64,000 nucleotides of DNA from Obelidium mucronatum (taxonomy: Eukaryota; Chytridiomycota; Chytridiomycetes; Chytridiales; Chytriomycetaceae), in assembly GCA_025765595.1 (NCBI GenBank), contig JAIVFH010000135.1:1-64000 (forward strand), given 5' to 3'. Every line of letters starts with the position of its first letter. The stretch's first letter is position 1. The notes under the pieces are model-generated. The model did not search any database. It saw only the letters and a list, made by a program, of their open reading frames with translations, and was not told the origin of the DNA. Shown here piece by piece: positions 12,553 through 23,190 of this stretch. Position numbers and translations under genes: made by a program.

Positions 12553-13718
12553 ATGTCACACGGCAACCCAGCATCTGATGTTGTCCCCAAGACAGATACA
12601 CCGAGTTCTCACGGACATGGACACGGTCCATGGGCACGGTTCAAGCACACAACAACAGCCGCAGCAGCCACCCCAAGCAATTGATGCTGAACCAAAAGTG
12701 CCGAAAGAAGAGAAATCATCATCGTTTATTGTCCAAGAAGTTCACGCATTCTATTCCGGCGTCATGTTTTTTACTCGAATGTCAGTCCCGAAATGGGTAA
12801 GTGTACAGTGTGTTTGCTGTCAAAAAAAAAACTGAAGAAAAAAACAACCCAAAGGTTAACCACAGTCTATACTGGCTCTCTTATCCACCGTATACTTCCC
12901 CGTAATCGGCGTCCTCGTTGCCCTCGTTGGCTTTTTTTGGTTCACGATCGCGTATTACCTGTTCCCAGGATCCACAATCATCCCACCAATCTTTTACACA
13001 ATGGCAACGATCCGATTCACGGGCGGGTTTCACGAAGACGGACTCGCAGACATGTGTGATGGATTCGGGGGCGGATGGACGAAATCTTCGATTCTCCGGA
13101 TTATGCGGGATAGCACGATTGGTACTTTTGGTGGGCTTGGGTTGATTTTATTTCAGCTCATGAAGATGGGGGCTGTGGGGTATTTGTTGGATACGATTCC
13201 GTTGAGAAGTTTGGAGGAGATTCAGGGTGTCGTTGGTGTTGTGGCCCAACTTGCGGGATCAAGGGGGCCAATTAGTTCTTTGATTAATTTGGTACCAGTC
13301 TCGATTTTGCAGCATTGCTGGAAGTTGGCTCATATTGGTGGTGTGTTGGTGGCTGGGCATGTTTTTGCGAGGATGGTCTTGCACATATTTGTTGTTTCGA
13401 TACAAGTATGTCGAGAACGCGTCGGCAGTTGGAAAAGAATATCTTTTGAACAGTGACACCACGTCGAGTGGTTATGGCGACAGTGTTCACTGCGGTCCTT
13501 GTTGCAGGTGCATTGATTGCCAGTACCAACGGAGGAATACTGGATTCAGATGGCTGTAGCTTGGGCCGTAACCATCTACTGTGACTGTAGGCATGGGTCG
13601 GTATATCAATCGAGTTATTGGAGGAGTAATTGGGGACTGCCTTGGTGCCACTAACCAGATTGTTGAATGTACCATTTATTTGGCGTTGGGTGTTAACTGG
13701 ATGCCGCATTTTTGGTGA
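12553..13718 (+). CDS. CobS-type adenosylcobinamide-GDP ribazoletransferase (cobalamin synthase)
   Basis: Integral membrane enzyme that joins the lower-ligand nucleotide to adenosylcobinamide-GDP, the last assembly step of cobalamin. Seen in order: EVHAFYSGVMFFTRMSVPKW near 12740-12796, a GTAAGT..CAG intron at 12797-12865, several membrane segments, then FTGGFHEDGLADMCDGFGGG, the family active-site signature, IMRDSTIGTFGGLGLI, an AGHVFARM segment, TPRRVVMATVFTAVLV and the C-terminal GGVIGDCLGATNQ. The spliceosomal intron inside a conserved block shows this is a eukaryotic gene, not bacterial contamination. The start at 12553 has an A-rich context but needs one frame change near 12685; an alternative start lies in the P450 frame. 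Further one-base breaks occur near 13400, 13450 and 13570. All motifs survive, so assembly error seems likelier than decay. Confidence 0.85.
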
Positions 13719-13838
13719 TGCGGCGAATTTGTACTTGATTGTAAAGTCATTTGTTGATTCTTTCATCAAGGCCTGATGATTGGGTTCAATCGAGCAATAA
13801 ATCGAATAAATCGAAGATTTATGTAATACAGATGGTAA

Positions 13839-14700
13839 CTATTTTTTACTCAATAGTTTAAACAATCCAGATTTTGGCGGCGCTTTCGATGGCTGTACTA
13901 CTCGCGTTGGTGTAATAGTGGTAGGAGACGACAGCATCCCCTTCTCCATGTCTAAAAACTCCCCGAAATCCGGCAAATGACCAATGGCGACACCATCTCG
14001 AGAGCTTTTCTGGGCACTCTTGACAGTAACAGTTTTGGGTGCAGGCTCCAACCGTTTCGCACATTTCTTTACCATATCCGCCGACTTTGCATTCACTCCA
14101 ACCTGAATCTGTGACAGTTTCTTGCGATTTATTGTCGCTTGATTCATGCTGTCAACAACTTTTTTCAATTCCAAGTCCCGTTGAGCTTCTGAACGAATCA
14201 AACAGAGCCGTCCATGGATTTCAGATTCGACAATTTCAGATACCAGTATGTCATTTTCTCTAGCGGTATTGCTATCTAGTTTTGTGCGATTGAAGGGAAG
14301 GTACCAAGGGTTCATTTTGCGGTGCATAGTGAGACGAGACTTTCCCACAACAGCTTCATACAAATCATTGTATTCAGGAAGATCAATCGAGTCGCCTTTT
14401 GATTTGTCTGCTGAGCGAGAGTTTGCAGAAGCAAAAATAGTGCTTGAAATCCAATAGATGCTTCAGAATCAGGAACCTTGTGTTGCAACAAGGACCACGC
14501 TCCGTCCAGCACTGCTTGATATTCGGGATTCATGGTTCTTCTCGTCCATTTACTGGTTTCCTCATCTAGCTTGAAGGCTCGGTATTTGAAGTAGTTGTCC
14601 GTCTGTTTTTTCAAGTTTTGCGTTGTTGCTTTCAACTGGGTTCCAAAAAATGTTGATGTTTGGATTCCAGGGCCTCCTTCTGAGCTAGCGGCCGAATGAA
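13839..14700 (-). CDS. unrecognised protein, Lys/Glu-rich
   Basis: I do not recognise this gene. The C-terminal part is a clean frame from about 14380 to the stop at 13839, containing LYEAVVGKSRLTMHRKMNPWY, a charged helix with EIVESEIHGRLCLIRSEAQ, and a basic end (GLFKLLSKK). The upstream part (about 14640-14410) reads NYFKYRAFKLDEETSKWTRR and MNPEYQAVLDGAWSLLQHK. A one-base frame change or an undetected intron near 14400 joins them (through DKSKGDSIDLPEYNDLYEAV). The true start is unclear because no ATG begins the upstream frame; it may overlap the end of the neighbouring LRR-type gene. No signal peptide or membrane segment is seen. Confidence 0.5.
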
Positions 14701-15515
14701 TTCAAAGCAGAAGCGCTCTCCGGGTCCGTAACTATGGGACAACTAACCCCACCCCTGAACCCGGGGAAAAAGTTGACACGTTGTGGAGCTTCAATCCAAC
14801 CGAAAAGCTCCTTCATTTTCGTAACGACGCCCATTCGCTGAACATAATGTTCTGTTGAGACCGATTGCCAGAAGACAAGGAAATCGAGAAAGAATTTCAT
14901 CCAGATCTTTGGCAGTGAGGTTCCCACACATACTTAGATTTAAGTATGTCAGGTTTTTTAAACCGGACAGCGGTAAGCCAGTCACTCTGTCTTTCTCGGA
15001 ATGAACCATTGTTCGGCACAAGTTCCGAAGCCCATTATTCGTGATTTCCGTGGATGAAAGATCTAGGAGCTGTTGTTTTGTTTAATTGGGCTAACTCCCC
15101 AAGATATTTTTACCTCCAGGCCTTCGAGATTCGACACTGCCGCACACAAATCATCGTTAAAATCCGAACAGGATAAATCCAGAGCTTTGAGAAAGCTCCC
15201 GAACCACGCGTCCTTCAAACTTTCAACCATGCGGGGGCATAGCTTGTAATCGCGGTAGCAGAGGTGCGAATTCCAAGAGCCAAACTCTTCAGGAAAGTCT
15301 CTGGCGTAAAGAGACACAGCGGCAGGCGATGGAGCCTCAATCTGATCGTAAACCAGTTTGGCCAGACCCCAGGGAATGTTATCGAGTGACTCGACTGGGT
15401 GCCAAAACAGTCAGTGCCCAGTTGCTCTTCACAGCCCAAAACACACAACCAACCGTGATCAACCAGGCCAGCGACTGCCACCGCACACAAGTTCGCGCAG
15501 CGACTTGATGCCCAT
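14685..15515 (-). CDS. LRR (RNI-like) protein
   Basis: The frame begins MGIKSLRELC at 15515. After one or two frame changes near 15470-15400 it reads SLDNIPWGLAKLVYDQIEAPSP and SLYARDFPEEFGSWN, then leucine-rich repeats: SFLKALDLSCSDFNDDLCAAV, NLEGLELLDLSSTEITNNGLRNLC and LSGLKNLTYLNLSMCGNLTAKDL. A 44-nt intron (about 15116-15073, GTAAAA..CAG) falls inside one repeat and its removal restores the periodicity. A final frame change near 14845 leads to KMKELFGWIEAPQRVNFFPGF and the stop at 14685. Repeats of this type with an N-terminal SLRELC helix resemble F-box/AMN1-like substrate receptors, but no clear F-box is visible and the role is not assigned. Confidence 0.6.
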
Positions 15516-15756
15516 CGGTGTTGCTGCCGCCACTCTGACTTCTTTCTGCCAACTGCTTTCGCCAGCTGTGGAAGCGGGCGATGCTCGGATCGTAATGGCG
15601 CCGCCCTGGTTTTCGTGTCAGGTTTCCTTAAGGGAAAAGTCCGGGTCGAAGAAGTCCATTCGAAGAAAGAGAAAGAAGTTCGGACAAGTCTTTATTCTAG
15701 TCCCTTCAATCAACAATGGCCTCTTCCATTGTCGCTTTTCATAATCGTAAGCAATA

Positions 15757-17845
15757 ATGCCACCGCCGCTTCCGTCTGCTGCGTCTAATGCAAAGAAACA
15801 CGATGATCTTCTCAGCGATGTTTCCCCCGCTGGGCCAACTACTCTTGGTCCTACTGCAACAACAACTGGCCCACCTCAAGAGTCTTCAAACAACAACAAC
15901 ACCGCAAAACCAACCAGCAGACAGAGAAACTTCCACGGTATTCACGGCGTCTATCACGGGCAGAAGCAGGAAAACAAAGACTGCAACTTGTCGTTCCAAG
16001 TCAGACAAGCTATCGTGGACAACTCTTACCTGAGAACCCTGGACTATGAGCCAGAGAAAGTTGCAGTGCGCACTGAAACTCGATATGCTGTCAGAGACAC
16101 GAAACTGATACAGCACGAAAAACTAAAGCGCAGTGTGGTAAACCTCAACTCTCCTTCACAGAGTCTCAAACCATACCAACGCGTTTATTATTCAGGAAGT
16201 AGGCTCGCTGTGGATTCAGATCAGATCCTAAGGAATCTTATAAACCTCTTGGTATTTCCAAAAAAGGCGTTCTGATTATTTTGGATGGGTTTTAATCTTG
16301 TGGCAGGCGATCCAACCGTGGATTCCGACGTGCTTATTTACAAGTCTCTGCGCATTGATCCACAGTCTTTTCAAAGGTTTTTGGTAGCGTTATTGAAGAC
16401 TATGTCTGAAACCATCATCCACAGAACTACAAAAGATAAACACAATGACGGAGGAAAGACTATTGACGTTGCAGCTGCAAATGAGCGTCATAAACTACGT
16501 AAGGCTTCAATTTGTTGGGTATAAATTTTAATCTGATTCACTCGTTTACTAAGGACGAGGTTCTCGTCATGAAAGTGGGTTGGGATATATCAAGCAAAAG
16601 CTAGCGCAATCAAAGAAACGAATACATGCTGTGAAGGTAGACTTTTTACTCCTGTTAAGATGAGCGCTCATTTAAAATTTTCCCAGTTCGGTCTTCCGTT
16701 TTCCGAAGCCTGCGATGCACAATTGGAAAAGGTTGAGGAAGCTCCCAAACGAACAGTAGAAGATGACCAGGTCGATTGGATGAACCTGAAAATAGATACC
16801 GAAAAGCAAACGCTTTTTCAGCATATGCATGAGAAACATCGACAAGCTTGGATTGAAAAAGGTTGGTGGTTGGTTTTATGCCGGTGTACTTCACTCACAT
16901 TCAGTGTCTACCCAGACGTTGCAACGGTAAAACAAGTAACTCCGAAAACAGACTCAAAAAGTAAGTCCTGACCTCGGTAGAAATCTGCACTGTGCTCAAC
17001 ACGTACGTGGTCTTTTAAGGTGCCTCCTCAGCCACGTTAAAAAGGGGCCAAGAACGGACAATGAAAGAGATTGAAGAAGAGTTGCATATTGTTCCAAATC
17101 CTTCATTTCCTGAAACCGCCGAACGAGTGAGTCCATCAATACTTGTCCAATCAATCCAGCATTCATATGTTTGCAACAATAGTTCTTCACCACAAGAGAG
17201 AAGTTTTATGAACAGCAGGAGCAATTGAATCAAGTTTTACTAGAAGACTTGACTCGGTAATTGCACATATATCTTAACCGTATTTATTATTATTATTAAT
17301 TCATTTTCCCAATAGCTTGGATCTGGATAGGAAGAATCACTTTTTGAAAAAATACAAGGAATTTCAAATCCGCAAAAACAGTGGCTTCAGTAACGATATT
17401 AAAACAATGCGATTCCGCGCCGACAAGGAGCGAGCGCAAGAGAAATCCACAATACTCAAGAAACACGCTTGGTACTTTGACTTGGCAAGCAAGGTCACTT
17501 CTTCAGGGAACCGACGTCCTTCAAAGCTGGAAGAGCTCTTGTTGGATCGGATACGCTGGTTTGTTACTCTTTGAGTTGACAGTGGTTCCCCTACCCTTAG
17601 CAACATTCCCCTCATTTTTTTCTCTCGTTATTAGTACGATTGAAGACGACCATGAGTTTGACCAAACTATATTTATTCAATTAATGAAGCTGATTCCACA
17701 ACGGATATTCAACGAGGATGCGATTCAAAGAATTATTCGATTTGTGAAACAGCATTCAAGTATAAGTGAGAGAGACTACCTGGAAGCAATCGAGTTGTCG
17801 AATCATCAAATGAAAATGTCGTCCAGCGCTTTACGATCGTCTTAA
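15757..17845 (+). CDS. unrecognised multi-exon charged/coiled-coil protein
   Basis: I do not recognise this gene. The N-terminus from 15757 is Pro/Ala/Ser/Thr-rich and disordered, then comes a conserved-looking block (RNFHGIHGVYHGQKQ, SFQVRQAIVDNSYLRTLDYE). Later exons give SLRIDPQSFQRFLVALLKTM, HLKFSQFGLPFSEACDAQL, a coiled-coil region (RTMKEIEEELHIVPNPSF, KKYKEFQIRKNSGF, FRADKERAQEKSTILKKHAWYF) and a C-terminal helical segment (IFIQLMKLIPQRIFNEDAIQ). Plausible introns end or begin near 16500-16556, 16637-16659, 16864-16918, 16962-17020, 17259-17315 and 17565-17634. The joint near 16190-16290 is unclear and may hold an intron or a frame break. There are no membrane segments. A cytoskeletal or basal-body role is only a guess from composition. 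Confidence 0.6.
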
Positions 17846-17930
17846 GGAAAGGAGAAAGAAAAAAGTACGAAGTAATTGGAATAAATTCTATTCGGCTGTA
17901 TATATACGCACGCGTATTTTTTTTTGTGTG

Positions 17931-19666
17931 TTATAGCTTTGCATTTGCAATCTCTTTTGCCAGCTTCTGCTTGGTTGCCTCGTTCAATCCACTGGGCAAA
18001 CCAACCAGCCCACCCTTCTTGCTAATTACTTGTCGCACGTCTGATTCAGTTATTGCACGCCACGAAGCTGCTGGATTATATCCCATGCGTTCTCGAGGAT
18101 CTTTCCAACCCTTGTTTGCTGCAATAACTTCTTTTGTTGGGCGGGAATAAAGTGTTACGACGACTGCGCCACCTAATCCCACGTTATGCTGTAAAGCCCG
18201 TGTTGCATTTTCGACTTGTCTGGTTTCACACCATCCTCTGGAAACAAGTTTCGTTAGAAAATGAAGACGTTTTCTATCCCCTTTCATACACACCTGATCT
18301 GCCACGTCAACTCTGCGCATTGCGCGATTCCTGTGGCCCCCAATGGGTGCCCTTTGGAAATGAGTCCACCAGAAGTGTTGACAGGGACTCTATGGTATTG
18401 CGAAGGTGGTGGAGGACCTTTCCAGAATCGAGGAAGAAAGGTGGATCCCGAAAGAGTGTAAGGAATCGCTTGGCCGGGCGGACTGAATCCCAAAGCGTCG
18501 TACGTGATGAGCTACAGATATTATACGTTTTAGTATACACTGATTGAAATGGACTTGATTTCCTTCACCTCATTTCCAGAAAAGCAATCATGCAATTCAC
18601 ACACATTCACATCCAAAGAACTAATCCCTGCCTGCTTGTAAACCTTCTTAACCGCCACACGCGTCATATCGACTCCAGCAACCTCCAAACATGATTTTGC
18701 TTTCCGGGTTGGATCAAAAGCTAAAGTGGAATCTGTGGCCATCACCTGCGCAGTGATTTCAACAGCTTGCGGACCCAGATTATGTTTCACAACAAACGCT
18801 TCAGAAGCAACAATACAGCAGGCCGCTCCATCAGAGGTTGGAGAGCAATGAAGCAACGTCATGGGTCCAAATACTTTTCTGGCTTCTTTTACTTGTTGGA
18901 GTGAAGCGGGGAATTTGAATTGGGAGTATGGGTTGAGAGTGGAGTGGGTGTGGCTTTTTGAGGCAATCAAGTGCATGGCGTCAGCAGTGTCCTTGGGATT
19001 CGCTTTTGTACGGTCTCCATATTCGAGAGCCGCGTTGCAGAATATTTGTGGGGTAATTGGAACTGTGGGGTCGGTGGGGCGTAATTCATTCATTGTTTCG
19101 AGTGCCCAGTCTAAAGGTGTCACACGATCAGGGAAATTTGATCCTAGCGCTAGTATATTTGTGCTGAATATTATATGCGTTTTTTTAAACGTGTATGCTT
19201 ACATCCCGGATTCATCTTTTCAAAACCGAGGGCAAGAGCGACTTGTACTTGACCAGACAGGACAGCATTTCTAGCCGTGTATAGAGCCGTTGATCCAGTG
19301 GAGCAATCTAAATTTTGGAATAAAAAATATGAATATATTATGGAATGGTTGAACGCTTTTTTTGTTTTCACATACTGTTGTTTACGTTGACGATGGGAAT
19401 TTGTGTCAACCCCAGCTGATATAACCCCCTCTGGCCAGCGGTACTATCTGCATTAATGTACCCTACAGCAGCAAAATTTACTTGATCGTAGGTGACATTC
19501 GCGTCTTGTAGAGCCTGTGTCTGGTGGTTAACTCTAATCCCAAACCATCTCAAAGTACCTTTGTAGCGGCCTCTAACACGTATTCCGGATAATCGACATC
19601 ATTCTTTCTTCCTGGTTTATCAAATCGTGTCATTCCAACACCAATCACGTACGCTTTGGTACTCAT
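17931..19666 (-). CDS. SCP2-type (SCP-X) thiolase, peroxisomal
   Basis: Thiolase of the sterol-carrier-protein-2 class, which cleaves 3-ketoacyl-CoA, typically branched or long-chain, in peroxisomes. The start at 19666 gives [19 protein letters not shown]. Splicing (intron about 19564-19515) joins [15 protein letters not shown] second intron within [12 protein letters not shown] restores the nucleophilic Cys. HDCFSGNE and [14 protein letters not shown] supply the other active-site blocks. The protein ends in Ala-Lys-Leu, a type-1 peroxisomal targeting tripeptide. There is no SCP2 sterol-binding domain after the thiolase, so it corresponds to the thiolase part alone. Introns are short, and the frame appears intact across the exons. 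It is divergent from MAK5, only 63 bp between start codons, with a long T/A tract between them. Confidence 0.92.
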
Positions 19667-19680
19667 TTCTTTCTTTCTTT

Positions 19681-19681
<1 letters not shown>

Positions 19682-19716
<35 letters not shown>

Positions 19717-19717
19717 A
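19682..19717. repeat. T28-A8 tract in a divergent promoter
   Basis: Twenty-eight consecutive T followed by eight A fill most of the 63 bp between the start codons of the thiolase and MAK5. Long dA:dT tracts are known in fungi to exclude nucleosomes, so this could serve as a shared bidirectional promoter element; that is inference. Confidence 0.8.
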
Positions 19718-19729
19718 TATAGCAAAGTC

Positions 19730-22700
19730 ATGCCAAAAATACAGAGTCCAGCGTCGCTTTTAGCAGCCAAACAACGCATCAAATCCCGAAAAATGAAGTC
19801 TCTGAAAGGCTTCAAAAGGATAGCGACTGGGTCAAAGAAGGAAAAGAAGGCGTTTGTGTTTTCTGAGGATCCCAAGGACTGGATTCCAAGCGATGATGAG
19901 GATGACGACGATGAGGAAGTGGATGAAACTGCTGAAAATGAAGGAGATGTAGACATGGAGCAGGACCAGAAACCACAAGAAGGGGGCATTGAAGAGGAAG
20001 ATGATGAGGATGATGCCAACGAATACAACGATCCAGATGCAATTCCAATTGCGAAACTCAACTGGAACGAAGTCACAAACTTTAAATCATCAGATTTCTT
20101 TGGTGGTAAAGATGGTGAAGGTGGCTTTCTTTGTCTTGAAGAACTGGATGGTGTGGACGTTGAAGTGGTGAAGAACAAAAGTGGATCCAAGATGATCAAA
20201 TTCAAGGTAAAAGCAACAATCAATGACCATCAGTGCTTTCTCTTCCTGTTTTGTTGAACTGATTTTTTTTCTCAGGCTGTTAACCCGTCGTTGGCCAAGA
20301 AGAAATCTACAAAACGGGCAACACCAGAAGTTCCCTTTTCAGCGGAAGAAACTGCGGCCAAATTCATAAACATCGATGATTTCGATGAATCCAAAGTCAT
20401 CAAGAAACCATCGACAGTTGCGCCAGTTGTAGAGCAAGTCTCCAAGAAAACTCAAGAAGTCAAAAAACCGGATGTTGCATCTACGCCCCTGGAAAATGCC
20501 AAACCGTTGAACAAAAGAGAGAGAGCTGCGCTTAAGAGAGCTCAGGCACAGGCTGAAGCTGCTGGGTTGCCTATTCCTTTATCACTTCCCCCAAAGCCAG
20601 CAGCCAGCAAGAACGAGACCCCAGAAAGTGCTGCAGCTACTGTTACAGCGATTGTTGATTCAGAAGTAAAACCTGCGTTTGGGAAATCCCCCCACTCTGC
20701 CCATGTGTCCTCACAAATTCACGGAGCCTGGAATCAATACCGATTGCATCCTGCGGTCCTTCGCGCCTTGACAGATATGGATTTTACAACCCCCACTGAC
20801 ATTCAAATCAAATCACTGGGTGCCGCATTGGATACAACGCGAAAGGGAAACGGATCTTCATCGGGTCGCGACGTAATCGGAGCTGCGGCAACTGGATCTG
20901 GAAAAACTCTTGCCTTTGGACTGCCTGTAGTTCAAGTCTTGGCCAAGCGCGATGAGGCAGATGGAGTGGTGGTCGAAAAGAAAGCTGCAGATGAGAAGGA
21001 GGAGGAGGATTTGGATGAGGACACTGAGGATGCCGTGGCGCCTATCTTGCAAAAGGGAAAAGATCATAATTCGGGGGAGAAAAAGGATCGGATTCTGAGA
21101 CCATGCACTGCACTCATCATGACACCCACTCGAGAACTTGCAATGCAAGTTACTGAGCACTTGAAGGCTGTTGCCAAATACACAACCGCGAAGGTGGAGT
21201 TTTTTGTCACTTTCTCAAAACTCTAAAAATTAACTCTGCTGAATTTAGATTATTCCTGTAGTGGGAGGAATGTCGCTTCACAAGCAACGCAGAGTTCTTT
21301 CTCATTCACCGGATATTATTGTTGCCACACCGGGCCGCTTGTGGGAACTTGCGGAAAACGATGCAATGTTGCGCGCTTCACTCAAGTGTGTTAAATTTCT
21401 GATTCTTGATGAAGCCGATCGTATGCTTGAAGCGGGTCATTTCCGCGACTTAGAAAATATTTTGAATGCAGTTAGTTTGAATCGCCAGTAAGTTTTTGCC
21501 TTCAATCATCAACCCTGCGTATTTGTTTAAAACTCCACTTTCTGCTACGTAGAGATGACGATTCATCAATTCCAAACGAGTCTTTCGTACCACCAACTTC
21601 ACGCCAAACATTTGTTTTTTCTGCGACATTGCTCCCTCACCCATCTGCCCTATCCAAAAAACTCGCTTCCAACAAACCTGAGAAGCAAACTAAAAATAAG
21701 AAGGGTCCTGCAACAAATCTTCAAGATTTTCTTGCCCGCTTGGAACTGAATCCCCACCCTGAAGGTCCCATCTACATCCAAGCTCTCACTAAATCACTTA
21801 TGGCATCAGGACTCACTGAAGCCAGAATCGAAGTCTTGGATGAAGACAAGGATGCTGTTGTATACTATCTTCTAACGCGGTACCCCAATGGCCGAACAAT
21901 AGTCTTTGTCAACAGTATTGATATGGTTCGCCGACTCTGCCCAGTCCTTCAAGTCTGCAAAATCGACGCCATTGGATTACACAGTGAAATGCAGCAACGC
22001 CAAAGATTACGGAATCTCGATAAATTCAGATCAAGCAGTATCGGAACTGTTTTGATTGCGACTGATGTTGCAGCAAGAGGTCTTGATATTCCAAGTGTGG
22101 AGCATGTTATTCATTTCCATTTACCGAGGACTACGGATTTGTATGTTCACCGAAGTGGAAGAACCGCACGTGCCATGAGGGAGGGTATGTCTGTGGCGCT
22201 TGTGGGGCCAGCGGAGGTGGGAGTTTATAAGAAGATTTGTCATGCTTTAGGGAAAGGTATGTACAGTTCTATCTTTACCATTCTTTCTCAAGGCTCAAAA
22301 TTTATGCTTTCAATTTGGTGCAGAGGATGGAATCATTGAGTTCCCAATGGATAGATCGATTCTGGCCTTGATTAAATCAAGGCTGTCGCTTGCAAAACGA
22401 ATTGAAGCCGCAGAACACAAAACAGATAAAAAGAAGCACGACAAAGATTGGATGAAGAAAGCTGCTGAGGAGTGCGACATTATTCTTGACGAGTATGTAT
22501 TTTTTCATGGTCCTTCCTTTGACGCTGAAACTGATGCGGTTTGGATAAAACAAAATCTCACCAGCTCGGACGAAGACCAGGAAGTTGTACACAGAAATAA
22601 GAAAATCACGCGAGAAACTACAACACCGAGTGTACAGAAGGGTCAAGGGACGAATCAATCCGAACTTGCGTCTATGAAGGCTCGCTTGGAGGAAATGCTG

Positions 22701-22930
22701 TCGAAGCCTATCCTACCCATGGGTATTAGCGCGGCATACGTGACGTCAAGCGCCAACCGCAGTTTTGCTAATGATATGCTTGCAACTGAAGGTATGGTGT
22801 GTTGAAATGGTGGCATGTTTTGACAGGTCGTATTTTAGGTTCCACTGTTGACGGAGTTTGGAAGGGTAATAAGAAAACGCGAGCTGTTGACGATGTCGAC
22901 TCCAAAAAGAAAAAAATTCGCGTCGAATAA
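19730..22930 (+). CDS. MAK5: MAK5/DDX24 DEAD-box RNA helicase (60S ribosome biogenesis)
   Basis: Nucleolar ATP-dependent RNA helicase needed for 60S subunit maturation. The basic N-terminus (LLAAKQRIKSRKMKSLKGFK) and acidic Asp/Glu stretch lead to the helicase core: WNQYRLHPAVLRALTDMDF, the Q-motif region TTPTDIQIKSL, motif I AAATGSGKT with a Glu/Asp-rich insert after it, motif Ia PTRELAMQV, VGGMSLHKQRRVL, TPGRLWEL, DEADRM, SAT and the C-terminal HRSGRTARA. The large insert between motifs I and Ia is typical of DDX24/MAK5. The basic C-terminus ends near KKKKIRVE. Introns lie near 20206-20275, 21193-21248, 21489-21552, 22258-22324 and 22790-22835. All exons join without frame breaks, unlike many neighbours. 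Confidence 0.94.
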
Positions 22931-23190
22931 ATGAAAAATAGCCTGCTGTTGAATGTTGTATCGGTTTTTTTTTAAAGTCCGACAATGTCAGTTGCATTTT
23001 GGCATTCCGAAAAAAGTCAAATCAAAACAATCGACCTTCTGCCCTGCCCTCCTGTTGCACTTTCACAACTACATATCGGTCAGTAAAATAGCCCGATGTG
23101 GGAGGAAACTCTAACAGTAGTACATTTAGCGCTCCTACTTTCATCCATATTCTTGATTCAAAAACACACCTGTCAAACTCGACTTTTCAA

